Part shown: positions 28,963 through 38,690 of the stretch, piece by piece | How positions within the stretch are numbered: position 1 is the first letter of the stretch | How the letters are laid out: every line of letters begins with the position of its first letter | From: Diploptera punctata | Lineage: Eukaryota > Arthropoda > Insecta > Blattodea > Blaberidae | Reading direction: 5' to 3' | DNA length: 64,000 bases | NCBI GenBank assembly: GCA_030220185.1 | Contig: JASPKZ010003844.1 | Location: 6,103,501-6,167,500, forward strand | Notes under the pieces: model-generated | The model's input: the letters and a program-made list of their open reading frames with translations, nothing else | What the model was told of the DNA's origin: nothing | Database searches by the model: none | Position numbers and translations under genes: made by a program

Positions 28963-30354
28963 TTAGTCTATCTCCCGAAGCTTAAATATGTCCGCGTATT
29001 CTGTGCAAATGTTTCGTATACTATGGGCTCCTTCTTTCACGTGTTCAAGTCTCAGATTTTTATTTAATAAATCTAATCTTTGAGGTACGAAATTTTCAAC
29101 TGATACTTCCTGTTCCTTACTTATTTGAGTGGGCGGTTTAACTAGTTCTGGTATTTTCTTTATTATCTGTGCGTCAGCTGTTAAATTAATTACTAGGCAT
29201 GTGAATGTCTTATCACATTTTGTTATCCCGTTAGCGCAAATTAGCCCTGGCTGTAAAATTTGCCGTTCTATGAATCTGTTCCCTCTTTCGTTCGTAGGAA
29301 ATTCCATTAAATTTTCACTATACGGAGGAATAATCATCTTTTTATTTAACATATAACCTTGTTCCATGAGCCAGTCTTGGCCTAAAATTATATCTAAATC
29401 TCTGGGTAATTTATCTACTATATGACAATTAACAACTGTATGATTTTCACAATTATTCAATACTAATTGAGTTATCCCATTTACTTTTATAGAGTTCCCA
29501 CTAATACCTTGTATTTTCATATTACAGTTATCCTTTATAACGTTTCTCTTTAGTGATGTTTCTTTAACTAATGATATTTGTGCACCAGTATCTATCAATA
29601 CTAAACCTAGGCCATTTTTTAATTGTTCACTTAGGATATACATCTCCCAGGGTCTCGGTTCATAACCAGAGGCGTCCCACTGATTAATAGCATTAAGAGT
29701 CCCTACTTCGATCTCACAACACGCTGTCTCCATTGAGGTAGGTTTGGTGTCCTTGGATTTTTCCTTAAATCCACTATCCCAAGTTCTATCCCTTGTGGAC
29801 GACTCGTAGCGTTTCCCTCTATTATTCCACTGTTTCGAGCCTACAATCTCCTGGCGTTTCTCTCTATTATTCCACTGTTTCGAGCCTACAATCTCCTGGC
29901 GTTTCTCTCTATTATTCCACTGTTTCGAGCCTACAATCTCCTGGCGTTTCTCTCTATTATTCCACTGTTTCGAGCCTACAATCTCCTGGCGTTTCTCTCT
30001 ATTATTCCACTGTTTCGAGCCTACAGTCTCCTGGCGTTTCTCTCTATTATTCCACTGTTTCGAGCCTACAATCTCCTGGCGTTTCTCTCTATTATTCCAC
30101 TGTTTCGAGCCTACAGTCTCTTGGCGTTCCCCAACCACGCTAGGCCCACAGTCACAGAACCCATTTATCGGCGTTCTAGTCAACTTATGCAGTTCGCCTT
30201 GCGACACTGCCCAACAAACACTGTCATCTGGGGATTCGTTTGCGTCACTAACTATTTTAGCGGCTTTATCTATCCTATCCTTAAACTTCTGATCAACTAG
30301 TTCAGGTAATTCCCCTTCCATATTTACCCTAGTATGATCCCTCAGGCACTCCAT
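28963..30354 (-). pseudogene. pol: Gag-pol junction region of gypsy copy 2 with protease and 45-bp repeats
   Basis: An open frame of 463 codons. After an acidic N-terminal part comes a run of seven 15-residue repeats (QEIVGSKQWNNREKR-type). The aspartic protease follows, with an intact LIDTGAQISLV active site (about 29585-29615) and ILGQDWL downstream. A linker to reverse transcriptase ends the frame at 28963, where it shifts. The upstream frame (gag zinc knuckle, ends 30384) is separated by a stop and frameshift, so Gag-Pol fusion would need frameshifting or the break is a mutation. Confidence 0.85.
29810..30124 (-). repeat. Seven in-frame 45-bp tandem repeats inside gag-pol
   Basis: Units begin at 29810, 29855, 29900, 29945, 29990, 30035 and 30080. 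They are nearly identical, differing by an I/T codon swap and the first unit's CCCTCT. Each encodes QE(I/T)VGSKQWNNREKR on the minus strand. Confidence 0.97.
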
Positions 30355-30383
30355 GAGTCCTGGCGCGCAGTCAGACGGGAGGA

Positions 30384-30881
30384 TTACCTGCGACTGCTCA
30401 GGTAACCCGAATTCTCGTTTCCCTGGCGGCCTCCCAGAGCTGCTCTGTCCCGTCCTCCATGCCTACGGGGTTGCGGTCTCTTACCACATTCTCTACTAAT
30501 GTGCCCTATCTCATTACAATTATAACACCTTATTTCTTTTGTGGCCAGGTTAACCTCTCTCTTTATCTCTGATCCGTACGGTCTTCTAAATTCCCTTTTT
30601 ACTGCCCCTGTGATTGGATGTCCTTGTCCATTTTGATTACCCCTAAATCTCGTGGACTTTACCTCGCTTTCTTCCTGTAATGCGGTTTCGATTAGTTGCG
30701 CTAATGATTCTTCTTCACCCTTAGCCTTTACTATATACTTAATCTTATCGTCCTTTAACCCTGCTACGAAAGTACCTTTTAAAAATTCTCCTATCAGCTG
30801 TAGGCCTCCTTCTACATATCTCGAATTATCGCGTCTTTCTAACCTCTCCAATCTATTTCTGACTTCTCTTCTTAAATCCAT
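30384..30881 (-). pseudogene. gag: Gag C-terminal half of gypsy copy 2 with zinc knuckle
   Basis: Frame of 165 codons. It has a helical capsid part (LQLIGEFLKGTFVAGLKDDKI), a basic region and a nucleocapsid zinc knuckle CYNCNEIGHISREC (C-X2-C-X4-H-X4-C, about residues 118-131), then an R/G-rich tail. It is the continuation of the N-terminal frame at 30893-31264, shifted near 30885-30930. Confidence 0.85.
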
Positions 30882-30892
30882 GGCTATTCCAT

Positions 30893-31264
30893 CTAATCTT
30901 GAACCCCACTGTGCAACTGTTTCATTTGTACTTGTTTTGAATTAAAGAGTATTCCTGCATAATATTCTAGCGTTCTCCTTACAGAAAAGTTCTCCTCCAA
31001 TATTGCTTTAACTTGAATCCAAGTTTCTCTCTCTGTCCTAGCTAAAAGTCTATCTTTAGCGTCTCCTGAAATTTTGGATTCTATAAATCTTAACAATAAG
31101 GGTTGTTTGGTTGGATGGACTACCTGAACCGCAGCTTCTACTCCTTCTATAAATTCTCTTAAATGTTTGGGGTTTCCATCGAATGTTCGGGGTATCAACT
31201 TAACTGCTTGAACTACAGGGATATAGCTTTCCTCGCTAATATCAATATCGCCCTCGCTAGCCAT
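30893..31264 (-). pseudogene. gag: Gag N-terminal half of gypsy copy 2
   Basis: Begins MASEGDIDISEES at the first good ATG after the leader. IPRTFDGNPKHLREFIEGV is the conserved Gag segment of gypsy/17.6-type elements. The frame ends at 30893 in a frameshifted tail; the C-terminal half follows in another frame. Confidence 0.85.
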
Positions 31265-31615
31265 AATGGAATTGGACTCACCTAAAGAAAGTGTAGGGTG
31301 GTCTGAGATGCACAGTTCAGAGTCGTAGTGATGGCCTTTCAGCTCCCCTCAGGGTGCGACTCCTCTCGCGGTGCAGGCTGCCAACGGCTGAACACCAAGG
31401 ACGTCCCTCGAGCGCGTCGGTGGCTGCTGGTGTTGGCCTCAGGACCACTGTCTGCTTTCCTCTGGTGCGTTTACGGGTACCACGGCGCCTGTGGATTACT
31501 CTGGAGCGTTGATCCCTCGAGATAGGCTCTGAATTATCTGGGACTAATTGAAGAGTCTCTCCAGCTCGTTCGCACCTTCGGATGTCTCACTGCTCGCTGG
31601 TTTTCCAATCCCGAT
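31265..31615 (-). other. 5' leader of gypsy copy 2
   Basis: GC-richer than its surroundings; 350 bases between primer binding site and gag. The short frame on the opposite strand (31328-31525) looks like chance. Confidence 0.6.
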
Positions 31616-31627
31616 GCGCTGCCACCA
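31616..31627 (-). promoter_or_regulatory. Primer binding site of gypsy copy 2
   Basis: The minus strand reads TGGTGGCAGCGC directly after the 5' LTR. It would pair with a tRNA ending GCGCTGCCACCA; I did not assign the tRNA. Confidence 0.7.
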
Positions 31628-32334
31628 TGTAATATCTGGGTGGTCGATTCCTTCTATAATTATAAGGATTATTTTTAAAGTATAAATAATAATCAAAATA
31701 AGTAAGAGTTGTGTCAGGAGGTGAAGATCGTCTTGAAGTTCTAGTAGATATCTGTAAATTTATAGATTAGGAATCAACCCCAGGAATTCTTCGGAAATGT
31801 GGTTAGTAGATAGGATTAAACCTAACTATAAGAAGACACAGCGGAGCAGTAGTGAGAAACAAACAGACTTTAATACAAAAAAAACGTGAGACAGGGTATC
31901 GGTAACACCGATGAAAAAAAACTGTCTAACTTACAATCATAAGTTTCATACATATATACCAGTTGAGTAATGACGTAGTTACAATGTATACGTGAGAATC
32001 AATTTGGTTGTATTGTACATGTAACCAGATTCTCCCTTTCTGAAAAGCATATTGAATGCGCTTAACCTATGACCTTTTAAAAGCTAAGTCATCATTAGGT
32101 AAGACTACCTATTGTGTAACAATCCCTTATACTGCATGACTTTTCCAAATAACTACAAAGGTAATACCTATTTAAATATTCATGACAGAATTCTTTAAAA
32201 TCATTCTTCAGCATATTTTAACAAAAAGATCAATTAGGTCAATAATTGTGTTAATTTAGGACAGTCATACATTATAATGAATGTTCATATTATAAAATAT
32301 ATATATATTATGATATACTTCAATATATATTACA
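31628..32334 (-). repeat. 5' LTR of gypsy copy 2 (707 bp)
   Basis: TG...CA ends. Almost identical in length and sequence to the copy 1 LTR at 5077-5782. Confidence 0.93.
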
Positions 32335-32338
32335 CCAG
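32335..32338. repeat. Target-site duplication CCAG, right
   Basis: Matches 23668-23671. Confidence 0.9.
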
Positions 32339-32785
32339 ATTCTATTCTATTCGACGATACACAAGTTTTAGCCACAACTTCATACTATTTCCCTAGATTA
32401 TACCGAGAGGCTATAGAAATACACAAGCATAAGGGAAATATTAACAGAAAAGAAGAAGACATCAAACTGTCTAAGGCCTGGTTTCATACACTAGAAAATA
32501 AATGCATTAACACCAGTGACAACAAGGAGACGACTATTAGCCAATCAGCAAGAGCCACGCCCACTCACCCTGCACCCCTCACTAATACAACGTCCTCTAC
32601 GTCCACAGCGCTCATTCTAAGTAGATCTTCCGACCAGGAAACACGCATAGAAGCACTCGCCACTGAAGATGCCCTCCGCAGTTGAGGGCGAAACGTCTGG
32701 TATCAACACCAACTATGGACCACGGCCACATAACCCGGAATCACTCAACATTACGATTACCGGCCGTGAAAGCCTACATTCAACT
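32339..32785 (+). pseudogene. Penelope-like right arm, distal part
   Basis: Plus-strand continuation of the GIY-YIG protein (YYFPRLYREAIEIHKHKGN, then the S/T-rich tail) and the 3' region. It stays an inverted copy of the left arm up to CGGAATCACTCA. It then has about 40 more bases that the left arm lacks, up to the 13-bp duplication at 32786. Confidence 0.85.
32658..32702 (+). ncRNA. Hammerhead ribozyme-like motif in the Penelope right arm
   Basis: Core CTGAAGA at 32663-32669, stem GCCCTC (32671-32676) with GAGGGC (32684-32689), then GAAAC (32690-32694) and GTC (32695-32697). It is flanked by CCA and TGG that can close stem I. Same motif as at 22820-22862 in the other arm. Confidence 0.5.
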
Positions 32786-32798
32786 ATTGGTGGAATCT
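32786..32798. repeat. 13-bp target-site duplication, right copy
   Basis: ATTGGTGGAATCT, identical to 22761-22773. Confidence 0.9.
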
Positions 32799-33219
32799 GT
32801 TGCAATGTATGGAAGTGAGGTATGGACAATCAGTAAGTACTACAAGAATAGACTAATAGCTCTAGAAATGGATTATTTACGCAGAAGTGCCAGAAAGTCT
32901 AAATTAGAACATGTCACAAATAAGGAAATTAGAAATATAATGGAAGCAAAAGAAAGCATAATTGAAAGAATTGAGGAGAAGGAATTAAAATGGTTAGGAC
33001 ATGTTTTTAGAATGGAAGATGAGCGATGGCCGAAGCAACTATATGAATGGCATCCGAACATATAGAAGAAAAGAGGGAGACCAAAGTTAACATGGAAGGA
33101 AAACATGAAGACAGTAATGCAAGCTAGAGGGCTAAGCATCGAAGATGCCCAAGACCGTAGGCTTTGGAGGTTTGGCACGGGAAGACGGCAGCAGCTGTAA
33201 AAACCCGAAGATAGATAGA
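32786..33219 (+). pseudogene. LINE reverse transcriptase C-terminal fragment, right part
   Basis: In-phase continuation of the fragment at 22575. It shows AMYGSEVWTISK (the YGSE block of RTE/jockey-type RTs), LKWLGHVFRME and, after a TAG, KRGRPKLTWKENM. The 3' end is a GATAGATAGATG tail at 33208-33219. Without the insertion this is one degenerate LINE 3' end. Confidence 0.8.
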
Positions 33220-33447
33220 TGATTAAATTGTGTACGGAACTGTCATCAATAGAAACATTCTTAGGCAACATAGTATTTTTAAGGAAATAAGACTGAATAC
33301 AAAGTAAGTCGGTACCAATAATTAGGAACTTCCTCCATTTCTTATTTATATATGACAAAAATTATATATGGACCTACCTGTCAGACGTTTACGCTTTTTT
33401 CATGATGTCGATATATATCCTTTATTTACAATTTCATTATCATAAGT

Positions 33448-33542
33448 AATGCCACGAGTGATTTCCAAATTATCGATAAATTCACGACTCACGAAGTGAG
33501 GAGTGAATTTATCTAGAGAATTTGGAAATCAAGAGTGGCATT
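33448..33542. repeat. Foldback with about 42-bp arms
   Basis: AATGCCAC...TGATTTCCAAATT...GATAAATTCAC is mirrored by GTGAATTTATC...AATTTGGAAATCA...GTGGCATT around an apex CTCACGAAGTGAG. Few mismatches. It looks like a small foldback/MITE or hairpin precursor. Confidence 0.75.
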
Positions 33543-34711
33543 TGTTAGGACTATTTAACGAATAAAATTAAGCTGTTTACTCACAAATCATTATTTAACT
33601 ATAGTTATTTTAAAATATTTATACATTTAATGTAAACGGCGATGTTTGAAAACAAATGAGAAACGATAGGTACGCTTCTACTGCTTCATTTGTTTATCAC
33701 TGCAGCCAGATCATACTATTTATTGCCAAAGGAACGCAATATTGTAAGGAGGAGCTTTCTTTAATATGGTAATTATAACACTGATAAATATTTGGTGAAA
33801 CACGACTCTGATTGGTTGTAAAACAGAAATCATTGAAACGTGATTGGTCATTGACTCCCATTTGGGGCATGAGTTAAATAGTCAACGGAATATATGTTCC
33901 TTGCTGACTCGCCTGTAAATTCTGCTGTTATTTTCACCACACCCTCAATGGTTAATGTGGGATATTTTTCATTAAACTGTTTGAAAACATTCAAAATAAA
34001 TTGTTTATCTCTGCATTTCAAATGCTTTCATTCAAAATGTTTTAAGTTATAGAGAAAGCGGCTATTTTGAAACATAGAAATTCAACGTATTCTGCATTGC
34101 GCGTGCGTAAGAATAAAACAATGCTTACTTAATCTATTAAAATTGTAATTATATGTTTTAATAATCTCCCATATAACTTATATAGACATGTGCTAGAAAA
34201 AAAAATTAGTGTTAGAGAGCATATTACATTTTATTTCATGCATAAAGAAAAACCATTATTCGACTAATGGAAATGCAGTTATATATCTGGTTTATTTACA
34301 TAACAACTGGAACTTTGCTCAGAAGAGGTATTGTGTTTCCTCGGAATCACTTAATACTACATCATCAGCTTATAACAACAGCTGATTAATATCATTGAGT
34401 TGATGTATGTTTACTTAGGTGACTTTCTAGTCCAGGGATGATGGACATCATAGCCATAGAAAGTGTAAAGACATGTGCTGTTATGACAAGAAAGTGAAGT
34501 GGAGAGTTTTTGTTTATTGCGTTGCACAAAATTGGTATGGACTTAGTTTATTACGATTCCTAAGTATCAGAACTACTTCTGTTGATTTTCTTAATATCTC
34601 CAACTCTTACGTCAAATTTCTCTTTGTTCAGCAGCTGTCACCATACATTCACTCGTTCAGTTCACATTGAAGTTGTTAAAAAAATTAGAGTTTAGTAAAT
34701 ATTAATAAGAC

Positions 34712-34780
34712 CAGTCACGTGAGTTTCTGACTATAGATCAAGAGGTCCCGGATTCGATTTCCGGTCACACCACAGGAATT
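34712..34780 (+). repeat. Truncated tRNA-like SINE head
   Basis: CTGACTATAGATCAAGAGGT followed by a T-arm CCGGATTCGATTTCCGG. The B box is good; the D-arm side is missing. Probably a broken tRNA-derived SINE. Confidence 0.4.
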
Positions 34781-35230
34781 TTTCTTTTGAAGAAAATTAT
34801 TATTTTGGTCGTCAATGTTCTAGAATTTTGGTTAAGTTCCGGCTAAGACCTCCCTTGGTGTTTCTTTATAATTTATCATCATTATATCATCCAGGCGCGC
34901 GCCCCAATCTCAGAAGCGGTTTACAATTCTGCTAATGCAAGATAAATTCTAGAAATGCCGTAAGATAATATGGTGACATTGGGAATAAGTAACTAACTCA
35001 CTGGCACTATCGAAACCGTCGTTCCATGGCCGCGCGGACATAAGCTCTCCGTAGATCCCTATCCTCAACTAATATTTTCTATTCATCTCCTATATAATCT
35101 ACTTCTCTCAAATCATGGTTAATGTTATTATCCCACCTCATTCTTGGCATACCTACTGGGCGTATTCCCTCTGGTTTTCCAACGAGTTTACATGCCCCTC
35201 TTTTATTCCCCATTCGTGCCACATATCTTA

Positions 35231-35243
35231 CCCATCATAGTCT
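35231..35243. repeat. Target-site duplication of SINE E, left
   Basis: CCCATCATAGTCT, repeated at 35598-35610. Confidence 0.85.
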
Positions 35244-35597
35244 TCCGATTGAGGGTCTTTCCACTTTTTCAGCGGTTGCCCTTTTACCAGCCGGCTGCTG
35301 GCCCTTCACATCCACATGTGTCAATCACAGAGGTAGATGATCAACAGTCAGTGTAGGGGTGACATGTGGTTAGCATGTCGAGTCCCCCAGCCGTTATAGC
35401 TGGTTCCTCAACCTGGAGCCGCTACTTATTGTAGCTACCCAATTGCCTCACGATGCTGGGTGGGCACCGGTCCCATACTGGCCGAAATACCATGAGAAAA
35501 TTTCTTCCCCCATGGAGACTCGAACCAGCGCAAGTCCCGTAGCTCTGCGCCAAGGCTTCCTACCATAACCGCTCGGCTACGGCGCGGGACTCCCCCC
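35244..35597 (-). repeat. tRNA-derived SINE, family E, copy 1
   Basis: The minus strand starts with a Leu/Ser-type tRNA head: GCGCCGTAGCCGAGCGG (A box) and CTGGTTCGAGTCTCC (B box). The body contains GTAGCTACAATAAGTAGCGG and ATGTGGATGTGAAGG. It is bracketed by a 13-bp target duplication and sits inside LINE F. A second copy is at 40495-40815. Confidence 0.85.
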
Positions 35598-35610
35598 CCC
35601 ATCATAGTCT
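35598..35610. repeat. Target-site duplication of SINE E, right
   Basis: CCCATCATAGTCT, matching 35231-35243. Confidence 0.85.
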
Positions 35611-35797
35611 ATGAGATTTAATCGTTCTTATTATATCTGTTTCCCATCAAAATCACGTAATTATGTACTCTTCTCCATTCACGTGTCTGCTCATTTGTCT
35701 TTGGTCTAAAAGTGTTCTAAGAACTTTATTCGTAATTTCTTCTTCTCCCTTAAAGTAAGAGTCCATGTTTCACATCCATAAACTGGGATAATTACAG

Positions 35798-35834
<37 letters not shown>

Positions 35835-36321
35835 GTTTAACATTTTTGGGAGAAGTTGGAACGACAAGAGTCCCTGTAATGCACGATAACATGCATTTCC
35901 AGAATCGAGCCTATGTTTAATTTCTTTCTACACCTCTTACTATTTTTAATTATTGTTTCTAGGCATTTGAATGCAGCCACATCTTCAAAATTTCCCTCAT
36001 TTGTCATTAATTGTACATGTCCATTGTATAATATATTTCCCTATATAGTTTTATTATAGTGACAATGGGAACAATAGACTACCGGTTATAATAGTAATTC
36101 TATTCGATTCCCTTATCTTAGTTTAATCTCTCTCCATATTGGCACTTTTTACATGTCATGCACCATCCGAATCTTACAGTGACATAACCTGTCGGGAGTG
36201 GGGATTTAAAATTGTTGATCATACACATACTTTTTGACAACGCAAGGTCATGGAGGGTCTCCGAAAGAGTGATTAGCTCTTTGTTGGGCCTACTCCGAGA
36301 AAACTCAATATGAAAACGGCA

Positions 36322-36322
<1 letters not shown>

Positions 36323-36356
<34 letters not shown>

Positions 36357-36473
36357 CTCACACACTCTCACTCTCTCTCACACACTCTCTCACACACTCT
36401 CTCACACACTCTCACTCTCTCACACACTCTCACTCTCTCACTCTCTCATACACTCTCACTCTCTCACACTCTC

Positions 36474-36531
<58 letters not shown>

Positions 36532-36532
36532 A
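36323..36532. repeat. Compound (CT)n/(CACT)n/(CA)n microsatellite
   Basis: About 210 bases of CT repeats with interspersed CACA, ending in a pure (CA)n run. Confidence 0.97.
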
Positions 36533-36846
36533 CATAAATTCATACTAAACATGGCGAATATGATAGTGATCATTAAGTTTGCGGGATGATGTTAGGGGAT
36601 GATAGGGCCTTAATAATATAATAACATTGATGATAATAATAAATGCAAAATTATAAGAAACAATTTACGTTCTCAAGTCATAAGTGAAGCATAAAGATTC
36701 AAAAATAAAAAGGAAATAAAATTATATACAGACATTCATAGTGATATTAGAAAATGAAGGTTAAATTTTTATGTACATATGAAATAAATGAACTCTGACT
36801 TTAAAAAAAAAAATTGGAATTCTACGAAAATTGAAGTAAAGCACCA

Positions 36847-37262
36847 GTGGATACTATAAAGTTAATACCCCAGATAGTAAAAAAATCTGGAAATTATCAA
36901 ATTAGTTGTAAAGACTGCAGTAAAGTATATATAGGAAAAACAGAAAGGGATTTAGACACTCGCACAAAAGAACACTTTAGAAATATTAAAAATGGTGAAA
37001 TTGAGAAATCAGCTTTTTGCAGCTTATACTTTGCTAGAGAACTATAAATAGAAAAAGAGGCTAAACTTTTAAAACATTTGCATAAACCTTTGAAAATGAC
37101 AGTTTGGGAATATATATATATTCATAAGAACAAATTTAGATCCATGAATTTCGAAATTCCCGGCGAGCGGGACTTGATCTCAAGGTTCATCAAATCAACA
37201 CTGGATGGCAACTTTGTAAATAAAGATACAGACGAAAATTCGTCAGTTGTGATGTGAGAAGT
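36847..37262 (+). pseudogene. Penelope-like GIY-YIG endonuclease fragment, second family
   Basis: The plus-strand frame shows GNYQISCKDCSKVYIGKTER, a GIY-YIG signature with two cysteines before it, then the basic block TRTKEHFRNIK and a SAF helix. A stop at 37045-37047 is followed, in the same frame, by KEAKLLKHLHKPLKM and a C-terminus that ends near 37255. The protein differs clearly from the Penelope-like pair at 22774, so it is another subfamily. The reverse transcriptase is missing. Confidence 0.8.
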
Positions 37263-37760
37263 AATTTACATGTCGAGGAAAATATTAAAATTAAATTTTA
37301 ATTTTTAAAATCCGGACGTAACATATAAGGCTTATTAAATGTTTGCTTTCTCAACGTAGCTAGTTAGCCAAGATCGTCAAGGGGTAGTACTAATATATCT
37401 GAAGTTCCAGAGTTCGAATCTCTCCGAAATCTATGGTAAGTAATAACAAATTTAGATCCATGAATTTCGAAATTCCCGGCGAGCGGTACTTGATCTCAAG
37501 GTTCATCAAATGAACACTGGATGGCAACTTTGTAAATAAAGATACAGACGAAAATTCGACAGTTGTGATGTGAGAAGTAATTTACATGTCGAGGAAAATA
37601 TTAAAATTCAATTTTAATTTTCAAAATCCGGACGTAACATATAAGGCTTATTAAATGTTTGCTTTCTCAACGTGGCTAGTTAAACAAGATCGTCAAGGGG
37701 TAGTACTAATATATCTGAAGCTCCAGAATTCGAATCTCGCTGAAATCTATGGTAAGTAAT
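37130..37760 (+). repeat. Tandem duplication, two units of 316 bp
   Basis: Unit 1 (37130-37445) and unit 2 (37446-37760) start ACAAATTTAGATCCATG and end GGTAAGTAAT. Each contains the Penelope C-terminal codons plus a downstream tRNA-like stretch (TAGCCAAGATCGTCAAGG and GAGTTCGAATCTC). They differ at few positions. Confidence 0.92.
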
Positions 37761-37925
37761 ACGCCGTAGAGTCATTTATAATGTACCTAGTGATGTAGTT
37801 TGAATTCCATATAATTGTATGTAGAAGTAGAATTGAGGTAGATGTTGAATAGAAAATAGGATAAAGAAGAAAGAGATGAAGGGAGAATAGAAGATGGAAG
37901 GAGGGAAGGGAGAGAGGGAGAGTAA

Positions 37926-37949
37926 GATATATATATATATATATATATA
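37926..37949. repeat. (TA)n microsatellite
   Basis: About 12 AT units immediately upstream of the SINE A head at 37949; TATATAT recurs after its tail. Confidence 0.9.
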
Positions 37950-38283
37950 GTCCACCGCTATGGTCTCGAGGTAGCGTGCTGCTTTGTCACGCAGCGGGCC
38001 CGGGTTCGATCCCCGGTCGGGGCAGTTTTTCTGGGTGAGGTTTTTATCGGGGTTTTTCCTCACCTGTAAGACAAATGTCAGGAAAACTTTAAGGCCCAAA
38101 AGGTTCCCGAAATCATATGGCCATCATCACCATCATCATCCTTATCTTTATCATCATCAACATCATTCTTCACCGGTGTGGAAAGCAACGGGAAGCTACC
38201 ACACCTACAATTCCCTAATAAAGCTGCAAAGCATAGCAGCGAAAGACCTGCCTTCGGGCAGAATTACTATGGATGGATGGATA
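37949..38283 (+). repeat. tRNA-Asp-like SINE, family A, copy 3
   Basis: Full plus-strand copy with tRNA-like head (GGTCTCGAGGTAGCG, GGGTTCGATCCCCGG), body, (CAT)n tract and (GGAT)n end. It is flanked by ATATATAT on both sides. Confidence 0.88.
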
Positions 38284-38493
38284 TATATATGTATAGTACT
38301 AAAATGTCCAATTTAATATTTTTTCCCCTATAAGGATGAAGTTCAAATGAACGAGAATGATTGATTAAGTATTTCATTTATCGCTCATTATAATTTAATC
38401 TTTCATACGACGTTTCTTCATACTTTACCTCTACATCTATTATTTCTATAGAATCCAAAATACATTACAATACATTATGAATGAAACTATTAC

Positions 38494-38690
38494 TTACCAT
38501 AGATATTGGCGAGATGTGAACCCTCAACCTTCAGATTTATAGCACCATGCTTTGGCTATTAGCCAGGTTGAGAAATTAAGATTTTAATAAGCCATATACT
38601 CGTATGTTATTGTTCGGGTTTTGGAAAATTAAAATTGAATTATAATATATTCCACGACATGTAAATTACTTCTCACATAGAAAATAACAA
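38494..38690 (-). repeat. Diverged inverted copy of the 316-bp repeat
   Basis: On the minus strand it has TGTGAGAAGTAATTTACATG, the TTAATTTTCCAAAACCC-like block, a TAGCCA A-box-like stretch and ACCATAGAT-complement in the same order as 37240-37450, with many differences. This shows the unit is a dispersed element, not only a local duplication. Confidence 0.65.

Larger units (their letters stand above)
23672..32334 (-). mobile_element. Env-bearing Ty3/gypsy (errantivirus-like) element, copy 2, complete
   Basis: An 8.66 kb minus-strand provirus: 5' LTR, primer binding site, leader, gag, protease, RT, RNase H, integrase, env, polypurine tract and 3' LTR, bracketed by a 4-bp CCAG duplication. 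It is inserted in the right arm of the Penelope pair. Gag, RT and env contain frameshifts. The 5' half is close to copy 1 and cleaner in integrase; env and the 3' LTR are much more degraded than in copy 1. Confidence 0.94.
22774..32785. mobile_element. Inverted pair of Penelope-like element copies, split by gypsy copy 2
   Basis: Left arm 22774-23407 (minus orientation) and right arm 23426-23671 plus 32335-32785 (plus orientation) are inverted copies of one Penelope-like 3' half that meet head to head around 23416. The right arm is interrupted by the env-bearing gypsy element. The whole is bracketed by the 13-bp duplication, so it entered as one unit. Penelope-like elements encode RT plus GIY-YIG endonuclease; only the endonuclease part and the 3' region are present. 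Confidence 0.85.
33220..34984. other. AT-rich non-coding spacer
   Basis: No supported gene. It contains a foldback (33448-33542) and a truncated tRNA-like head (34712-34780), annotated separately; otherwise nothing recognised. Confidence 0.6.
34988..36035 (-). repeat. LINE family F, 3' half, copy 4, with a SINE inside
   Basis: Reverse complement of the family F 3' end, colinear with 9324-9990 on both sides of a SINE insertion (35244-35597) and including a (TA)n tract at 35805-35831. No open RT frame. Confidence 0.8.

Noticed and set aside
31328..31525. 65-codon plus-strand frame in the leader of gypsy copy 2
   Set aside because: Antisense to the element leader, no supporting motif.
36310..36537. 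75-codon frame over the CT/CA microsatellite
   Set aside because: Pure simple repeat; the Ser/Leu/His-rich translation has no meaning.
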